Positions 10,131-17,375 of a DNA stretch of 64,000 nt are shown here, in pieces. The notes below the pieces were generated by a model. The model was given only the letters and a program-made list of their open reading frames with translations. It did no database searches and was not told the origin of the DNA. Numbering within the stretch: the stretch's first letter is position 1; each line of letters opens with the position of its first letter. Source of the stretch: Sinorhizobium sp. 6-70 (GTDB taxonomy: Bacteria; Pseudomonadota; Alphaproteobacteria; Rhizobiales; Rhizobiaceae); NCBI RefSeq assembly GCF_030124375.1, contig NZ_JASKLS010000003.1, forward strand, positions 230,052-294,051, given 5' to 3'. The position numbers and the translations under genes were made by a program.

Positions 10131-10943
10131 TCAGGCCTTGGCTTGCAGAAAAGCCATGCTTTCCTGAAGCGCCTTTGCTGGATCGGCGAGGTCGTGCACC
10201 GACGGTGCGAAGGGTTCGAAGGAAAACAGGCCCATGTATCCTTGACCGGTGAGGCGGCGGATCTGTCCGGCATTGTCCAGCCGGTCCTCCGTATCAATGA
10301 GGACGCGATGCGGATCGCGCATGTCGGCGACCGCCACCGCCTTGTCGCTAACCCCGGAAATATGCACGAGCCCGGTCAACTCCGGGAAAAAGGCCTCTTC
10401 GCCGGCAAGATGATGGTGGAAGGTGTCGTGGACGAGACGGAATGTCGCTTCGCCGCCGACCTCGCAGATAGCCTCCACGGCTTCGGTCTTGGAACGCAGC
10501 GAGCAGATTTCGAAGCCGAGCGGCTCGACGAGTCCGCTCACGCCCGCCGCTTCCAGCAATGGCTTCAAGGCTTTCAGCGCGGTTCTCAGGTTTGCCTGGC
10601 GCTCACCATCCTTCTGGCCGCTACCATCATTGACCGGCACCAGCACCAGTGCCTTGGCGCCGCAGTCGCGCGCATAGGAGATAAGCGCGCGGGCTTCCGT
10701 TTCGCGCTCGTCGTTCCATTCGTTGAAGCGTTGCAGCGCGTTGATCGAAATGATCGTCAGTCCGTGCTTTTCGGCAAGCGCCTTCACAACATCCGCGCCG
10801 GTGCCGTCGAGGATCGCGTTGCCGGAGAGATCGTTGCGAATTTCGACTGCGGATATGCCAAGCGATCTGGCGAGCGCGAAAAATGCTTCAAGCGGCAGGC
10901 CGGGCGCAGCCATGTGATTGAGGGCGAAGGGAAGGGCGATCAT
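10131..10943 (-). CDS. TIM-barrel sugar isomerase/epimerase family protein
   Basis: A 270-residue protein of the xylose-isomerase-like TIM-barrel family (AP_endonuc_2), with likely metal or catalytic residues in VEPLGFE (about 164-170), VHDTFHHHL (about 195-203) and FSFEPF near 240. Relatives include IolE, IolI and MocC of inositol and rhizopine catabolism. That fits its place upstream of an inositol importer on the same strand. The exact reaction is not defined. A GGAGG lies 11 bases before the ATG. An IolR-type palindrome sits at 10990-11003, in its promoter region. Confidence 0.8.
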   Translation of the reverse strand: MIALPFALNHMAAPGLPLEAFFALARSLGISAVEIRNDLSGNAILDGTGADVVKALAEKHGLTIISINALQRFNEWNDERETEARALISYARDCGAKALVLVPVNDGSGQKDGERQANLRTALKALKPLLEAAGVSGLVEPLGFEICSLRSKTEAVEAICEVGGEATFRLVHDTFHHHLAGEEAFFPELTGLVHISGVSDKAVAVADMRDPHRVLIDTEDRLDNAGQIRRLTGQGYMGLFSFEPFAPSVHDLADPAKALQESMAFLQAKA

Positions 10944-10989
10944 GGCAGCTGTATCCTCCAGGAATGTTTGGAATGGCTTTCGTCTGATC

Positions 10990-11003
10990 GGAACATTTGT
11001 TCC
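10990..11003. promoter_or_regulatory. IolR-type operator upstream of the isomerase gene
   Basis: GGAACATTTGTTCC, a perfect GGAA-N6-TTCC palindrome, 47 bases upstream of the isomerase start codon. It matches the site at 10051 in symmetry, spacing and the flanking ATTT. Two exact copies of an inositol-repressor motif at the two promoters of one gene group are unlikely by chance. Confidence 0.62.
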
Positions 11004-11154
11004 ATTTCAGGCCTTGTGCCACATTCATCACTTGGGAGGCGTCAGTCAAAGCGATAGGCGGGGAGCCGTCTTGCATTTCTGCAAGATTGCATTTTGCCAA
11101 TGATGGAATCCTGTCATCGCGTCATCGTTACTTGGCCAAGGCACGCATTGGCGC

Positions 11155-12042
11155 TTACTTGATCCCGTTCACCTCGGCGATGAAATCGGACAGCATCGGC
11201 ACATAGTCTTCGCCGTGACCGGTGCCGACGGCTTGCGCGAAGGAGTTGCGAACGGCCGCGCCGATCGGGTTGGCGGCGCCGGACGCGTTGGCGAAGGCCG
11301 CGAGATAGCTCATGTCCTTAAAGGCGTTGCGGATGGCGAACTTGTGCGCATTCGGGTCGCGTTCCAGCACCCAGCGGAAGAAGGTCTGGTAGAACGGGCA
11401 ATCCATTCGCCCGCCGCGGATGACGCTGTCGAAGACCTGCGGGGTGAGGCCGGCCTTCCGCCCAAGCATCAAGGCCTCGGAATAAAGCGTGGCGTAGCCC
11501 ATCGCCAGGAAGTTATTGAGGAGCTTCATCGTGTGGCCGGTGCCGGTCGGGCCAGTATGGACGATGCGGCCGGCGAAGCATTCGAGCACCGGCCAGACGC
11601 GCCGGACATCGTCGTCAGCGCCGCCGACCATGACATCGAGCGTGCCGGCGGCGGCATCGGCCGGCGTGCGGCTGAGGGGCGCGTCGAGGAGCGTGATGCC
11701 TTTTCCGGCCAAGTCCTCGGCGAGTTTCAAAGTGACGGAGGGATCGGAGGTAGAGCAGTCGACGATGGTGAGCGGCTTACCAGCCGCCGCAATGCCGTCC
11801 GCGCCTTCGACGACCGACAACACCTCCGGGGAGCCGGTGATGCAGAGGACGATGATGTCGCATCGTTCCGCCATGTCGCGCGGCGTTTTGACTTCCGTCG
11901 CGCCCTCGGCGAGCAGCGCCTCGACCGGCGCCCGGTTGCGATGCGCCATCACCTGAAGCGGCCAACCCTTTCTGACGATGTTTGCCGCCATGCCTTGACC
12001 CATCAGCCCGAGCCCGATGAAACCCACATTCGCCTTTGTCAT
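11155..12042 (-). CDS. HIBADH-family NAD(P)-dependent reductase
   Basis: A 295-residue beta-hydroxyacid dehydrogenase. The N-terminal Rossmann motif is GFIGLGLMGQGMA, the substrate loop is DAPLSRTPADAAAGTL (about residues 115-130), and the catalytic Lys lies in TGHTMKLLNNFLAMG (about 165-179). The start at 12042 has GGGAGG six bases upstream; the longer frame to 12087 is not needed. Relatives reduce tartronate semialdehyde or oxidise 3-hydroxyisobutyrate and similar acids. It is upstream of the inositol group on the same strand, but 211 bases and an operator separate them, so it may be a separate unit. Confidence 0.83.
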   Translation of the reverse strand: MTKANVGFIGLGLMGQGMAANIVRKGWPLQVMAHRNRAPVEALLAEGATEVKTPRDMAERCDIIVLCITGSPEVLSVVEGADGIAAAGKPLTIVDCSTSDPSVTLKLAEDLAGKGITLLDAPLSRTPADAAAGTLDVMVGGADDDVRRVWPVLECFAGRIVHTGPTGTGHTMKLLNNFLAMGYATLYSEALMLGRKAGLTPQVFDSVIRGGRMDCPFYQTFFRWVLERDPNAHKFAIRNAFKDMSYLAAFANASGAANPIGAAVRNSFAQAVGTGHGEDYVPMLSDFIAEVNGIK

Positions 12043-12336
12043 TGGTCGCCTCCCGGCCGTTGCACATATCAAGTCATTATCCTGCACGATCGAGCCGGCT
12101 TCTCCAAATCCCCGGTCTCGTTCCGGCTGTCACTTCGCGCGCGATGCGACGGCCGGAGATCGAGGTGCCGGGGATGGCTGTGGGGCATTCGCGCGGCACG
12201 TCATCAACGTTAAACAAACGGATCCTCCTCGTGCAGGCGAGTCGGTCGCGGACGAAATCCAACGATCAACGCGCAATGGCCTTCGTGTTAAGTTCTGTTC
12301 TGCAAGGTTGAGCACTGCTGGGGTGGGGGATAGCTG

Positions 12337-13833
12337 GTGATTTCTGAATACGACGATCTGGACGCTCTCGAGTTGGCACGCCTTGTGAAGTCACGCGCGG
12401 TGTCGCCGGCCGAGCTGGTTGAGGCGGCGATCGACCGGATCGAGACGCGGAATGGGGATCTCAACGCCGTCATCCTCAAGATGTTCGATTCAGCACGGGC
12501 GTCAGCAGAACAGGTAGACACCAGTGCTCCGTTCGCCGGCGTCCCCTTTTTGTTGAAAGACCTTGTGTCGAAGGTGGCGGGCTTCCCGACCTCCAATGGC
12601 AACCGCCATTTTGCGAAACTGCCGGCGCCAGGAGACTCCGAGCACGTCAGGCGCTGGAAGAAGGCAGGACTAATCATAGTCGGTAAGACCAACACTCCCG
12701 AGTTCGGACTCACGCCGTACACGGAGCCCGAGCTTTTTGGGCCAACATTGAATCCCTGGGACACCCGGCGGACACCGGGCGGCTCCAGCGGCGGTTCGGC
12801 TGCCGCCGTCGCCTCGCGCATGGTGCCGCTGGCCTCAGCGGGGGATGGCGGCGGTTCGATCCGTATTCCAGCCTCCGCTTGCGGGCTCTTCGGAATGAAG
12901 CCGACACGCGGCCGCACGCCGCTCGGGCCGTTCATCGGCGACGCCTGGTCGGGATTTGTCGTGGAGCACGCCCTGACACGGTCGGTACGCGATTCCGCAG
13001 CCCTGCTCGACGCGGTTCAAGGCCCGGACATAGGTGCCCCTCACTATCTGCCGCGCCATTCCGGGTCCTATCTCGACTCGGTCGACCGGCCACCGGGCAG
13101 GCTCCGCATAGCGGTGTCAGCGAAGCCGATGCTTGGCGACACGATCGAGCAAGAGGTCTTGCGGGCGTTTGAAGACACGGCAGCACTCCTGCAAGAGCTT
13201 GGCCATGACGTCGTCGAAGCAACGCCTTTCGTCGACCGTGAGCCGTTCGCGCTGGCATTTCTCAATGTGCTCGCCGCGGAGTTGCGTGCCGACATCGAGG
13301 AAGCAGCAAGCATGGCGGGGGTCGCAGTGCGGCTCAAGGACTTCGACGCTTCAACGGGAGGCATGGGTCTGCTTGGAGATGCGCTGACAGCTGGTGAACT
13401 GGCGTCGGCGCAGCGTTACCTCAAAGTGGCCGCACGGGGCATTGCGGCGTTCTTCGAAACGCACGACGTGTTGATGACGCCCGTTCTTTCCCGAATGCCC
13501 CCGGCCACAGGCGCCCTCCAGCCGTCTGCGGCGGAAAAGAAACTCATCCGTGCTATCGGCTGGGCGAAGGCAGGATGGCTTTTCAGGAAGCTCGGCATTG
13601 CGAAGCACTTGGCCGCCGAGACATTTGCCTTCATCCCGTGGACACCTGTGTTCAACGTGACCGGGCAGCCCGCCATGTCCGTTCCGCTCTGCTGGGCAGA
13701 GCACGGATTGCCGATAGGTATTCATTTCGTGGGGCGTTTCGGGGACGAGGAGACATTGTTCCGGCTGGCAGGTCAGCTCGAGCTGGCCAGACCATGGTCC
13801 GGCCGCAAACCACCGATCTGTTGCCACCGATAG
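12337..13833 (+). CDS. Amidase signature-family hydrolase
   Basis: A 498-residue amidase. The Ser-cisSer-Lys triad can be placed: Lys in PFLLKDLV (about residue 74), the cis-Ser loop [14 protein letters not shown] (about 146-159) and the nucleophile in [10 protein letters not shown] (about 172-181). The start is a GTG after GGGTGGGGGA. These cytoplasmic enzymes hydrolyse aliphatic or aromatic amides or related C-N bonds. It stands alone between a divergent reductase gene and the convergent end-joining operon, so context gives no substrate. Confidence 0.85.
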   Translation: MISEYDDLDALELARLVKSRAVSPAELVEAAIDRIETRNGDLNAVILKMFDSARASAEQVDTSAPFAGVPFLLKDLVSKVAGFPTSNGNRHFAKLPAPGDSEHVRRWKKAGLIIVGKTNTPEFGLTPYTEPELFGPTLNPWDTRRTPGGSSGGSAAAVASRMVPLASAGDGGGSIRIPASACGLFGMKPTRGRTPLGPFIGDAWSGFVVEHALTRSVRDSAALLDAVQGPDIGAPHYLPRHSGSYLDSVDRPPGRLRIAVSAKPMLGDTIEQEVLRAFEDTAALLQELGHDVVEATPFVDREPFALAFLNVLAAELRADIEEAASMAGVAVRLKDFDASTGGMGLLGDALTAGELASAQRYLKVAARGIAAFFETHDVLMTPVLSRMPPATGALQPSAAEKKLIRAIGWAKAGWLFRKLGIAKHLAAETFAFIPWTPVFNVTGQPAMSVPLCWAEHGLPIGIHFVGRFGDEETLFRLAGQLELARPWSGRKPPICCHR

Positions 13834-13910
13834 CTGGCTCGGCGCTGCACTTGTTGCTGTGGTGCCGCTCCAGGAATGTGCGAGAGCCGCGCATCGATGG
13901 TCGACTGTTA

Positions 13911-13972
13911 GAGCAATTCCAGGAAAAGTGTGTAACGGTTTTCCGTCTGGAATGGCGTAGTTTCAAAGATCT
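13911..13972. repeat. Rhizobial intergenic hairpin repeat
   Basis: Begins GAGCAATTCCAGGAAAAGTG and contains a hairpin: ATTCCAG (13916-13922) pairs with CTGGAAT (13947-13953) and GGAAAA with TTTTCC. I recognise this as a member of a short repeat scattered between genes in many Rhizobiaceae. Here it sits between the convergent amidase and xthA genes, where it could also act as a bidirectional transcription end. Confidence 0.55.
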
Positions 13973-14744
13973 AGCCGCGCAAACTGATCCACGCCGGTGC
14001 GTGGTCGCTCGCGCCTTCGACGCCGCGCACGTCTCGGTCGATACCTGCAGCACTCAGTCGGCGTGTGAGCTTCCGGCTCAGGAGAACATGGTCGAGACGC
14101 AGCCCCGCGTTGCGCTGCCAGCGGTTCCGGCGGTAGTCCCAGAAGGTGAACAACTGCTCCTCCGGATGAATCGTGCGCAGTGCGTCCAGCCAGCCCTGGT
14201 CGAGAAGGTGCCGGAAGGCGGCGCGGCTTTCGGGTTGGACGAGGGCGTTGTCGTCGTAGGAGCGGGTCGGGTAGATGTCGCGCGGCTCGGGCACCACGTT
14301 GTAGTCGCCGGCGAGCACCACCGGCAGATCGGTCGCCAGCAGCTCAGCCGCATGCAGCCTCAGGCGTTCGTGCCAGGCCAGCTTGTAGTCGAATTTCGGT
14401 CCGGGTTGCGGGTTGCCGTTGGGCGCATAGAGCGAGGTGACGAGAACGCCGTTCACCGCGGCTTCGATGTATCGGCTTTGCGTGTCGGACGCATCGCCGG
14501 GCAACTCGGCCCGGGTCAGGATCGGCTCGCTGTCGCGCGCCAGGATCGCAACACCGTTCCACGCCGCCTGTCCGCGCCAGACGGCGCCATAGCCGGCCGC
14601 CTCGATCGCCTCCCTCGGGAATTGGGCGTCGGTGGCCTTGAGTTCCTGCAGGCAGACGACGTCAGGTTCGGCCGTTGCGAGCCAGGCGAGCAGATTGTCG
14701 AGGCGCCGGTTGATGCCATTGATGTTGAAGGTTGCGATCTTCAT
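13971..14744 (-). CDS. xthA: Exonuclease III-type AP endonuclease
   Basis: A 257-residue ExoIII-family nuclease/phosphatase. Motifs in order are ATFNINGI (N-terminal Asn), VVCLQELKATDAQFP (metal-binding Glu), YAPNGNP, GDYNVVPEP (Asp/Asn), RLDHVLLS and GASDHAPAW (catalytic His), all intact. It cleaves at abasic sites and removes blocked 3' ends. The start at 14744 lies four bases after the hydrolase stop. The gene is the last of a five-gene minus-strand run ligD-ku-BRCT/TPR-hydrolase-xthA, suggesting a role in cleaning DNA ends for end joining. Confidence 0.9.
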   Translation of the reverse strand: MKIATFNINGINRRLDNLLAWLATAEPDVVCLQELKATDAQFPREAIEAAGYGAVWRGQAAWNGVAILARDSEPILTRAELPGDASDTQSRYIEAAVNGVLVTSLYAPNGNPQPGPKFDYKLAWHERLRLHAAELLATDLPVVLAGDYNVVPEPRDIYPTRSYDDNALVQPESRAAFRHLLDQGWLDALRTIHPEEQLFTFWDYRRNRWQRNAGLRLDHVLLSRKLTRRLSAAGIDRDVRGVEGASDHAPAWISLRG

Positions 14745-14748
14745 GCGC

Positions 14749-15390
14749 TCAGCGCACCAGCCGGCCGGTCCAGGCGGCAATTGTTTCACCCATCTTCTTC
14801 AGATGATCGGCGGCGGAAAAACCGGATATGCTCTTGCGCGGTTTAAGGTCGTGATCGCCGTCCTCGAGCCACAAGATTTCGATCGCCTCGGAGAGCGTAT
14901 AACCGGCGACGTCCTCGCGGGTGCCGAATTCGTCGCGTGTTCCCTGGCAGATCAACGTCGGCGTCTTCAAGTCGGCGAGATGCTTCGTGCGAAGCTGCTC
15001 TGGCTTGGCCGGCGGATGGAACGGGTAGCCGAGGCAGAGCAGCCCGGCAATTTTACCGCCCGAACGAAGGTCGTCGGCGATCATGCTAGCGACCCGTCCT
15101 CCCATCGACTTGCCGCCGATGATGAGCGGGCCGGTCGCGCCGAGCGCGGCGACGGCGGCCTCGTATTCCGGCTTCAGCGTCTCGGCCCGGGGCGGTGGCT
15201 TGCGGCCTTCCGAGGTCCGACGAGCCGCCATGTAACCAAACTCAAAGCGGGCGACGCGAAAACCGGCGTCGGCAAGAGCCTTCGCGGTCGCGGTCATCGA
15301 GGCCGAGTCCATCGGTGCACCGGCGCCGTGCGCGAGGAGAATGGTGACGGGGGCATCGTCCGGTCCGTCGAACAGAAATTTCTCGCCCAT
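14749..15390 (-). CDS. Small alpha/beta hydrolase (Tex30/KANL3-like)
   Basis: A 213-residue alpha/beta-hydrolase-fold protein. The oxyanion region LLAHGAGAPMDS (about 20-31) and the nucleophile elbow GGKSMGGR (about 92-99) are intact. Candidates for the acid and His are QGTRDEFG (about 150) and EDGDHDL (about 175). Its ATG at 15390 comes one base after the stop of the BRCT/TPR gene, so the two are translationally coupled. No substrate is known for this family. Its place inside the end-joining operon is consistent but unexplained. Confidence 0.78.
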   Translation of the reverse strand: MGEKFLFDGPDDAPVTILLAHGAGAPMDSASMTATAKALADAGFRVARFEFGYMAARRTSEGRKPPPRAETLKPEYEAAVAALGATGPLIIGGKSMGGRVASMIADDLRSGGKIAGLLCLGYPFHPPAKPEQLRTKHLADLKTPTLICQGTRDEFGTREDVAGYTLSEAIEILWLEDGDHDLKPRKSISGFSAADHLKKMGETIAAWTGRLVR

Positions 15391-15391
15391 C

Positions 15392-16477
15392 TCAGCCCGC
15401 CGTCCGTGGAAGGAGGTGGAGATCGACGAACTGCACGCCGCGTTCGGCAGCCCGTGCCCACTCCGAATCCTTGTCGAGTTCGAGATAGCGTCTCCACCAG
15501 CGTCGCGCCTCGGCGAGATTGTCCGCGTCGAATTCAAGTTTCGCCAGGTTGAAGACAGCGTCCGCATAGTCGCCGTCGAGTTCGACGGCTGTCGTGAGGT
15601 ACCGGCGCGCGGCATCAATCCGCCCGCGTTCGCTCATCAATCCGGCGAGGTTGAACCAGGCCTCGACGAAGCTCGGGTCGAGCTTGAGCGCGCGTATATA
15701 ATCATGCGCCGCTTCCACCTGCCGGCTCGCGGCCTTCAGGCAGTTCGCGCGGTTGAACGCCGCGACGGAATCCGTCGGGTCGATGGCGAGGCAGCGTTGA
15801 TAGAATGCCGCCGCTTCCTCGTAGAAGCCGTCCTCCTCCGCGGCTTCCGCCTGGGCGAAAAGCTCTTCGAGCTCCGCATCGGTGGACGCTCCAAGATCGA
15901 ACAACAATTGCCCGTCGAGTTCGCTGAGGCCCCCGGCGAGGCGGGCGTAGATTGCGTCCGCCCCTTCGTGATGGAGCGAGAGCGCAGTGAGCGCCGCCAC
16001 GGAACCCGACCGGTGAACCGATCGCGCGATCGCAGTCCAGGTGGCGCCGCTGTCGATCAGGCCGGCATACTTCCGGGCGAGGATCAGGTCCCGGAAGGAA
16101 TAGGGTTCGCTGTCATGCTCGAAGGCGTCGAACAGCGAAAGAAGGTCGAAGGTACGAGCCGCAAGCCGCGACTGATCGAGCAGCGACTGCCGCGTCAAGG
16201 CCGATGCATTCGGCGCCGTCATCAGTCCCAGCAGCCGAAGAAAGCCGTTCTCGCTGAGAGGGCGTCTGTTCTGGCGCATCTCCGCGTCGAACCGTGTTTC
16301 GATTTCCGCCTCGCTCGCCCTTGAAAGCAGGCTGCGGCCGAAGACGAGGTGGGAGGTCTGGCGCGTGATGCCGCGCCTCAGATGGCCGAGCTGACGCTCG
16401 ACCTCGCGCGCCGCCAATCGGCGGGGAAACGCGGCCAGTGCGCCGACGATGCCGAATGTCTGCCCTGCAACCGCCAT
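15392..16477 (-). CDS. BRCT - HTH - TPR protein in the end-joining operon
   Basis: A 361-residue protein of unusual make-up. Residues about 5-86 look like a BRCT domain: an initial GQTFGIVG, a conserved Gly in ERQLGHL, TSHLVFG, and a closing SENGFLRLLGL. Residues about 98-165 resemble a MerR-type helix-turn-helix (YSFRDLILARKYAGLIDSG). Residues about 205-338 hold four TPR units (for example AAAFYQRCLAIDPTD, AWFNLAGL). The ATG overlaps the ku stop by one base. BRCT domains bind phosphoproteins or DNA ends in repair, so this may be a scaffold for Ku/LigD. The open frame continues upstream in the ku region but that part is a shadow. Confidence 0.75.
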   Translation of the reverse strand: MAVAGQTFGIVGALAAFPRRLAAREVERQLGHLRRGITRQTSHLVFGRSLLSRASEAEIETRFDAEMRQNRRPLSENGFLRLLGLMTAPNASALTRQSLLDQSRLAARTFDLLSLFDAFEHDSEPYSFRDLILARKYAGLIDSGATWTAIARSVHRSGSVAALTALSLHHEGADAIYARLAGGLSELDGQLLFDLGASTDAELEELFAQAEAAEEDGFYEEAAAFYQRCLAIDPTDSVAAFNRANCLKAASRQVEAAHDYIRALKLDPSFVEAWFNLAGLMSERGRIDAARRYLTTAVELDGDYADAVFNLAKLEFDADNLAEARRWWRRYLELDKDSEWARAAERGVQFVDLHLLPRTAG

Positions 16478-17349
16478 CAGACTTTTTTCTTGGCCGCCGG
16501 CTTGCCGCTGGTGGTTGCCGCTTTCGCGGTTCGCTTGGCCGCCGGCTCGGCCTTGGGCTTGCTCTTGGCCGGCGGTTTCGATTGCGAGAGGCTCGCCTTC
16601 AGAGCATCCATGAGATTGATGACGTTGCCGCGTTCGGGCGCCGCCGCGATGATCGGCTTGTGGCCCTTGAGCTTCTCGCGGATCATCTGCATCAGCGCGA
16701 TCTCGTAGCGATCCTCGTAGTTCTTGGGATCGAAGGTTGTCAGCTTCTGCTCGATCAGCGCTTCGGCCAGCTGCAGCATTTCGGGATCCGGGTTTCCGAC
16801 CGGAATGTTGCCGAAATATTCGGCGGTGCCGCGCACCTCGTTCGGGTTCCTGAGCGTGCAGACGAACATGCCGCTCTCGCGCGGACCGATGGTGATCACC
16901 CGTTCTCGGCTGGAGAGCACGAGGCGCGCGATCGCAAGCTTGCCGGTCTTGCGCAGAGCTTCGCGCAGCACGATGAAGGTTTCCTCCGCCATTGCACCGT
17001 CCGGCGCGAGATAGTAGGGCGCATCCTGGTAGATGACGTCGACAGACCCCTCGTCGACGAAGGCTTCGATGTTCATCGTGTGGTTGGATTCGATCTTGAC
17101 GCTTTCGAGATCGGCGTCCTCGATAATGATGTATTTTTTGTCCTCGTACTCGTAGCCCTTCACGAGATCGGACCGTTCGACCAGCCCCAGCTCCGGATCC
17201 ACCGGCTTCATGTTGATCCGGTTGTGGGTGTCCTTGTGAAGCTGATTGAAGCTGATGCGCTCGCTTGAACTGGTGGCTGGGTAGAGCCTGACGGGACAAC
17301 TTACGAGACTGAGTCTGAGATAACCTTTCCAACTTGCCCTGGGCGCCAT
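16477..17349 (-). CDS. ku: Ku DNA end-binding protein
   Basis: A 290-residue bacterial Ku starting MAPRASWKGYLRLSLVSCPV, with an AGGAG site ten bases upstream. The core beta-barrel dimerisation region is complete (for example YEYEDKKYIIIEDADLES, about residues 65-82, and YYLAPDG). The C-terminus is a Lys/Ala/Pro-rich tail like the DNA-binding extensions of some bacterial Ku proteins. Ku encircles broken DNA ends and recruits LigD, encoded 26 bases upstream. S. meliloti has several ku genes, one of them on pSymB next to a ligD; this pair resembles that locus. Confidence 0.95.
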   Translation of the reverse strand: MAPRASWKGYLRLSLVSCPVRLYPATSSSERISFNQLHKDTHNRINMKPVDPELGLVERSDLVKGYEYEDKKYIIIEDADLESVKIESNHTMNIEAFVDEGSVDVIYQDAPYYLAPDGAMAEETFIVLREALRKTGKLAIARLVLSSRERVITIGPRESGMFVCTLRNPNEVRGTAEYFGNIPVGNPDPEMLQLAEALIEQKLTTFDPKNYEDRYEIALMQMIREKLKGHKPIIAAAPERGNVINLMDALKASLSQSKPPAKSKPKAEPAAKRTAKAATTSGKPAAKKKV

Positions 17350-17375
17350 GATTGTCTCCTGCGCGGCAACACGAA

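Noticed and set aside
13834..13970. Insertion-sequence end or transposon remnant between amidase and xthA
   Set aside because: The inverted repeat here matches a common rhizobial hairpin repeat, and no transposase fragment or target duplication is visible.
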